Shown here piece by piece: positions 6,270 through 8,710 of a DNA stretch of 8,710 nt; positions within the stretch are counted from its first letter, which is position 1, and each line of letters opens with the position of its first letter. The notes under the pieces are model-generated. The model was not told the origin of the DNA and searched no databases. It worked only from the letters and a program-made list of their open reading frames with translations. The stretch comes from Acidaminococcus fermentans (GTDB taxonomy: Bacteria > Bacillota_C > Negativicutes > Acidaminococcales > Acidaminococcaceae), in NCBI GenBank assembly GCA_004555735.1, contig SFHH01000082.1:1-8710 (forward strand), written 5' to 3'. A program made the position numbers and the translations under genes.

Positions 6270-7280
6270 TCATTCTTCCAATATTTTCCGGAACACCTGA
6301 TGGTCTTTCAGGGTGGCCCGCCCCAGGCCGATCAGGTCGGCCTGACCGGTGGCTAGGAAGTGTTCTGCCTCTTTTCCCGTGGTGATGCCTCCTGTAAGGA
6401 GCACCGGGATCCGGGCCGTTTCTTTGGCAGCCTTGGAGAGTTCGGCAAAATAGCCGGCTTCCGGATGACCGGGACGGAAAAAGATGCACAGGCCACCGGA
6501 CAAGCTGATGCCGTCCAGGCCTGCCTGCTGCAGCAGTTCCACCGCCTGGGGCAGTTCGTCCGGCCGGGAGCCCCCTTCCATATAATCCCCGCCTCCCAGC
6601 CGCAGGGTCACCACAAAATCAGCTGGGACGGCGGCACGGACAGCCTGGATCACTTCAACCAAGAACCGGGTGCGCCCTTCCAAGGTGCTGCCGGTATAGG
6701 CATCCGTCCGGCGGTTGGTGAGCGGGGAGTAGAACTGATCCAACAGATAGCCGTGGGCAGCGTGGATCTCCACTCCGTCGTAGCCGGCGTCCCGGGCCCG
6801 GAGGGCCGCTGCGGCGAAGGCATCCTGTACCCGGATGATATCTCTTTCCGTCATGGGACGGGGCTGTTCCGGCTGGCCGTAAGCGGAAGCTGTCCGGGCT
6901 GGATTCAGGACGGCACTGGGGCCCATCGGTTCCAGCCCGGTCATGGCCTTGTGGGCAGCACTGCCGGCGTGGCTCAGCTGAGCCAGGATGGGGACCCGGT
7001 GCTGGTGGACAGCAGATGTAAGCCGCTTCAGACCTGCCAGATCCGCTGTCTCGTCAAAAGCGATCTGATGGGCGCTGGCCCGGCCTTCCGGAGAAACGAA
7101 ACAGTGTTCTTGGATGATCAGGGCCGGTCCGCTCTTGGCCATATCACTATAGTAATCCACAAGAGCCTGGGTCACTTGGCCCTTGTCGGCCTTTTCCGTG
7201 GCCATGGGAGGCAGCACCAGACGGTTCTTCAACAGCAGGGAACCCAGCTGGATGGGCTGATGGAGCAAAGTATGGTTCAT
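6270..7280 (-). CDS. NADH:flavin oxidoreductase, Old Yellow Enzyme family (single-domain)
   Basis: A 336-residue (beta/alpha)8-barrel FMN enzyme. Motifs are KNRLVLPPMAT (18-28, FMN binding), QLSHAG (101-106), GVEIHAAHGYLLDQFYSPLTNRR (169-191) with the H173/H176 substrate-binding pair, and a C-terminal phosphate-binding GGITTGKEAEHFL with IGLGRATLKD. OYE-family enzymes reduce activated C=C bonds of enoates and related compounds with NAD(P)H. The sequence stops after the barrel and lacks the C-terminal [4Fe-4S]/FAD-NAD part of 2-enoate and 2,4-dienoyl-CoA reductases. The active-site Cys after the PM motif, seen in YqjM, is absent (A27-T28). ATG at 7280 is preceded by AGGAG (complement of 7291-7295), and the gene has its own promoter. 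Confidence 0.92.
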   Translation of the reverse strand: MNHTLLHQPIQLGSLLLKNRLVLPPMATEKADKGQVTQALVDYYSDMAKSGPALIIQEHCFVSPEGRASAHQIAFDETADLAGLKRLTSAVHQHRVPILAQLSHAGSAAHKAMTGLEPMGPSAVLNPARTASAYGQPEQPRPMTERDIIRVQDAFAAAALRARDAGYDGVEIHAAHGYLLDQFYSPLTNRRTDAYTGSTLEGRTRFLVEVIQAVRAAVPADFVVTLRLGGGDYMEGGSRPDELPQAVELLQQAGLDGISLSGGLCIFFRPGHPEAGYFAELSKAAKETARIPVLLTGGITTGKEAEHFLATGQADLIGLGRATLKDHQVFRKILEE

Positions 7281-7317
7281 AAAAGATTTTCTCCTGTAAC
7301 TATTTTAGATACAATTT

Positions 7318-7346
7318 ATTATACAGGGGAGCTGGGAGAAATGCAA
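7318..7346 (-). promoter_or_regulatory. Sigma-70-type promoter of the flavin oxidoreductase gene
   Basis: Read on the minus strand, TTGCAT (7346-7341), a 17-base spacer and a perfect TATAAT (7323-7318) give a start near 7311 and a leader of about 31 bases. The -35 begins four bases after the hairpin that follows gltS, so the oxidoreductase is transcribed independently. Confidence 0.85.
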
Positions 7347-7350
7347 GATA

Positions 7351-7376
7351 GGGTCTGTTGCATGAGCAACAGACCC
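7351..7376. terminator. Hairpin between the gltS 3' end and the flavin oxidoreductase promoter
   Basis: An 11-bp perfect stem GGGTCTGTTGC/GCAACAGACCC (7351-7361, 7366-7376) has loop ATGA on the plus strand. It is placed to end the minus-strand gltS transcript, whose stop codon is six bases away. Yet its T-rich flank (TTCTTTTATTT) is on the plus strand, while the minus-strand exit is only TATCTTGC. It may be a bidirectional terminator. Its core is identical to the terminator at 3254-3284. Confidence 0.75.
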
Positions 7377-7381
7377 TTCTT

Positions 7382-8272
7382 TTATTTGCAAAGATTGATG
7401 AACAGGGTGATGATCAGTGGATTGCAGATATTGATGAATACCACGGTGATCACCGGAAGGATGAACCAGGCTTTGGGAGCCGGCCCTTTTGCTTCGATGA
7501 TAGCCTGCATATTAGCTACCGCATTGGGGGTCTGGCCCAGACCGACGCCGCAGTGACCGGCTGCCATGACGGCTGCGTCATAATCGCTGCCCATGGATTT
7601 GAAGGTGACAGCCGTAGCCCAGATAGCCATGACGACGGCCTGGACCAACAGGATCACGATCATCGGCCCTGCCAGAGAGATCAGTTTAGCCATGTTCAGG
7701 TTCATCAGCGCCAAAGAAAGGAAAAGGTTCAGGCTGCAGTTGCCGATCAGATCCACTTCTTTCATGTTCAAGTTCAGCTGATAATGATCCATGACATTGC
7801 GAAAGAGCATGCCGCCAAACAGGCAGCCCACGTAATAGGGGAAAGTGACGCCGGTCAGCCGGGTCAGGATCAGGTAAATATAGGATCCGACAGCCGTAGC
7901 TCCAAGGACCTCCAAGACGCTGATAAAGAAATGTTTGTCGGAGATGGTTTGTACTGCAGTTTGGCTGTTGCTTTTTTCCCGGCTGTCCGTGAAGGTGCTT
8001 TTTAGATCGTATTTTTTGATGAGCCGTTCTGCTACGGGACCGCCCACCAGGGACCCCATCAGGAGACCGAAGGTGGCGGAAGCGACGCCGACCGTAGTCC
8101 CGCCGTCAGCACCCAGGGCTTCCAGGGTAGGACCGAAAGCGGCTCCCGAGCCAACCCCGCCGCTCATGGAGATGGGATCATTGCCATCCATCCCCAGGAA
8201 GCCGAACAGGTCGCTGCTGCAGCCCGCCAGGTGATGAAAAAGGAAGCAGCCATGATGGATTCCATCCGTCAA
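7382..8272 (-). CDS. gltS: Sodium:glutamate symporter GltS, C-terminal two-thirds, cut off from its N-terminus
   Basis: The open frame is 296 codons, but GltS homology starts only at about residue 34 (base 8173). Residues 34-296 (263) match the GltS C-terminal part. They include the first re-entrant motif ISMSGGVGSGAAFGP (E. coli SGGHGTGAAW), CATFGL-like ATFGLLMGSLVGGPVA, and the second re-entrant motif AGHCGVGLGQTPNAVANM. The first four transmembrane helices are missing. The 33 residues upstream are the antisense of an RraA-like gene, so the ATG at 8272 is not a natural start. GltS (ESS family) imports glutamate with Na+ through the cytoplasmic membrane. The missing N-terminal piece lies on the opposite strand from 8349. 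The frame itself is intact, with no stop or frameshift up to the junction, which argues against long decay. As it stands no functional symporter can be made from this strand. Confidence 0.85.
   Translation of the reverse strand: MTDGIHHGCFLFHHLAGCSSDLFGFLGMDGNDPISMSGGVGSGAAFGPTLEALGADGGTTVGVASATFGLLMGSLVGGPVAERLIKKYDLKSTFTDSREKSNSQTAVQTISDKHFFISVLEVLGATAVGSYIYLILTRLTGVTFPYYVGCLFGGMLFRNVMDHYQLNLNMKEVDLIGNCSLNLFLSLALMNLNMAKLISLAGPMIVILLVQAVVMAIWATAVTFKSMGSDYDAAVMAAGHCGVGLGQTPNAVANMQAIIEAKGPAPKAWFILPVITVVFINICNPLIITLFINLCK
8165..8180. other. Inversion junction between the gltS 3' part (-) and the rraA-like 3' part (+)
   Basis: To the left, minus-strand GltS homology ends at I34-S-M-S-G-G (codon 8173-8171). 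To the right, plus-strand RraA homology begins at G-D-G-I-I (8168-8182). The two reading frames meet in GGAGATGGGATC (8168-8179). That short sequence fits both a GltS-type ...ISM codon run on one strand and an RraA-type GDGI run on the other, as expected for a crossover in a short inverted repeat. The partner site would lie just past base 8710. Confidence 0.6.
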
Positions 8273-8359
8273 ACCGGAAATTTGGACATTGGCTGGGTTT
8301 ACAAAAAGTTACAAGATTCCCACTGTGAAATGATTGAGGAGATGCAGCATGGTTATTAA
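8171..8359 (+). pseudogene. RraA-family protein, C-terminal fragment (62 codons)
   Basis: Plus-strand codons from 8171 to TAA 8357-8359 read DGIIAIHPQEAEQVAAAA and on through KKEAAMMDSIRQTGN, WVYKKLQ and MIEEMQHGY. The DG-hydrophobic-hydrophobic-x-I-x-P-x-E-x-A-E-x-V pattern is the C-terminal strand and helix of RraA-like / HMG-aldolase-like proteins, which are roughly 160-230 residues long. The N-terminal part and any natural start codon are absent; further upstream in this frame the sequence is antisense gltS. Its stop overlaps the start of the plus-strand gltS fragment by 11 bases, an arrangement typical of a translationally coupled operon. RraA-like proteins are either RNase E inhibitors or oxaloacetate/4-hydroxy-4-methyl-2-oxoglutarate aldolases; which applies here cannot be told. 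Homology is judged from motif memory over a short piece. Confidence 0.6.
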
Positions 8360-8710
8360 ATTCGATCTGGTACAAACTGTAGGTCTTGCCGTTCTTGTTT
8401 ATGTCTTGGGGATGATCATCCGGAACCATATCCCCGTCCTGAAAAAATATTTCATTCCGGCACCTGTCATCGGCGGTCTGATTTTCAGTGTTCTGATTTT
8501 CCTGGGTGTACAGACCCAGACCTTCACGGTCAAAATGACCAATCCCCTCCAAAATTTCTTTATGAACCTTTTTTTCTGTACAACAGGTTTCACCTGCAGT
8601 CTTTCCATCATCAAGAAAAGCGGTAAACAAGGTGCCATCCTGGCTGTGGGAGCCGTCCTTTTCCTTTTTGTACAGAATGCAGTGGGTGTGGCCCTGGCAG
8701 ACCTTTTTGG
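8349..8710 (+). CDS. gltS: Sodium:glutamate symporter GltS, N-terminal third (runs off the window)
   Basis: ATG 8349 opens a frame of 120 full codons that is still open at the window edge. GAGGAG (8336-8341) lies seven bases upstream, and the start is inside the end of the RraA-like frame. The protein aligns with E. coli GltS from its first residue: VLKKYFIPAPVIGGL (30-44; E. coli FLKKYTIPEPVAGGL), NLFFCTTGFTCSLSIIKKSG (73-92; AFFATIGLNANI region) and LFLFVQNAVGVALADLFG (104-121; LLVMQNAIGIG). This covers helices 1-4. It stops about 10-12 residues before the point where the minus-strand GltS piece at 8173 begins, so the two pieces together account for one full symporter of about 394 residues. 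What follows beyond 8710 decides whether this is a second complete gene or the separated first half. Confidence 0.88.
   Translation, partial: MVIKFDLVQTVGLAVLVYVLGMIIRNHIPVLKKYFIPAPVIGGLIFSVLIFLGVQTQTFTVKMTNPLQNFFMNLFFCTTGFTCSLSIIKKSGKQGAILAVGAVLFLFVQNAVGVALADLF

Noticed and set aside
6360..7556. 398-codon and following 215-codon (7358-8005) open frames on the plus strand
   Set aside because: They mirror the flavin oxidoreductase and the GltS C-terminal part, which carry strong motifs on the minus strand.
8178..8638. Minus-strand open frames at 8178-8630 and 8399-8638
   Set aside because: They are antisense to the RraA-like fragment and the GltS N-terminal part, without motifs.
1..8710. Recombinase, transposase, CRISPR array or phage gene that might explain the inversion
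   Set aside because: None was found on either strand. Any enzyme responsible would have to be encoded elsewhere.

Overview
The window looks like chromosomal DNA of an anaerobic, moderately GC-rich Firmicute, probably a Negativicute close to Acidaminococcus. This is an inference from three things: a ferredoxin-nitroreductase fusion and an Asp23/Gls24 protein; AbgT and GltS transporters that suit an amino-acid (glutamate) fermenter; and Gram-positive-style promoters, strong GGAGG-type ribosome sites and GTG/TTG starts. No phage, IS or plasmid gene is visible.

Left part (1-1753, all +): the end of a cation-diffusion-facilitator efflux pump with a Mn-type DxxxD motif, a short DtxR/MntR-family metal regulator with its own promoter, and a GNAT acetyltransferase preceded by a 15-bp hairpin. 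Next (1765-1920) is a complete tRNA-Asn(GTT) unit with consensus promoter and terminator. Then (1987-3284, +) a two-gene operon encodes a 2x[4Fe-4S] nitroreductase and an Asp23/Gls24 protein, closed by a terminator.

Middle (3390-6261): a promoter with a perfect 8-bp dyad over its -10 drives an AbgT-family transporter and a metal-dependent amidohydrolase (+), probably an uptake-plus-hydrolysis pair for an acylated amino acid. A 16-bp A/T-cored hairpin serves as terminator shared with a convergent Old Yellow Enzyme-type flavin oxidoreductase (-), which has its own consensus promoter at 7318-7346.

Right end (7351-8710) is the striking part. The C-terminal two-thirds of a GltS sodium:glutamate symporter lie on the minus strand (7382 to about 8173). 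Its N-terminal third (residues 1-120) lies on the plus strand (8349 to the window edge). Between them, on the plus strand, is the C-terminal end of an RraA-family protein whose stop codon overlaps the gltS start. The two GltS pieces do not overlap in the family alignment and together would make one protein of about 394 residues. The simplest reading is a minus-strand rraA-gltS operon in which a segment of roughly 0.57 kb, running from inside rraA to inside gltS, has been inverted. This predicts the 5' part of rraA on the minus strand just past base 8710. The inversion could be a programmed (phase-variable) switch, a fixed rearrangement or an assembly chimera. The sequence alone cannot decide, and no recombinase is in the window.
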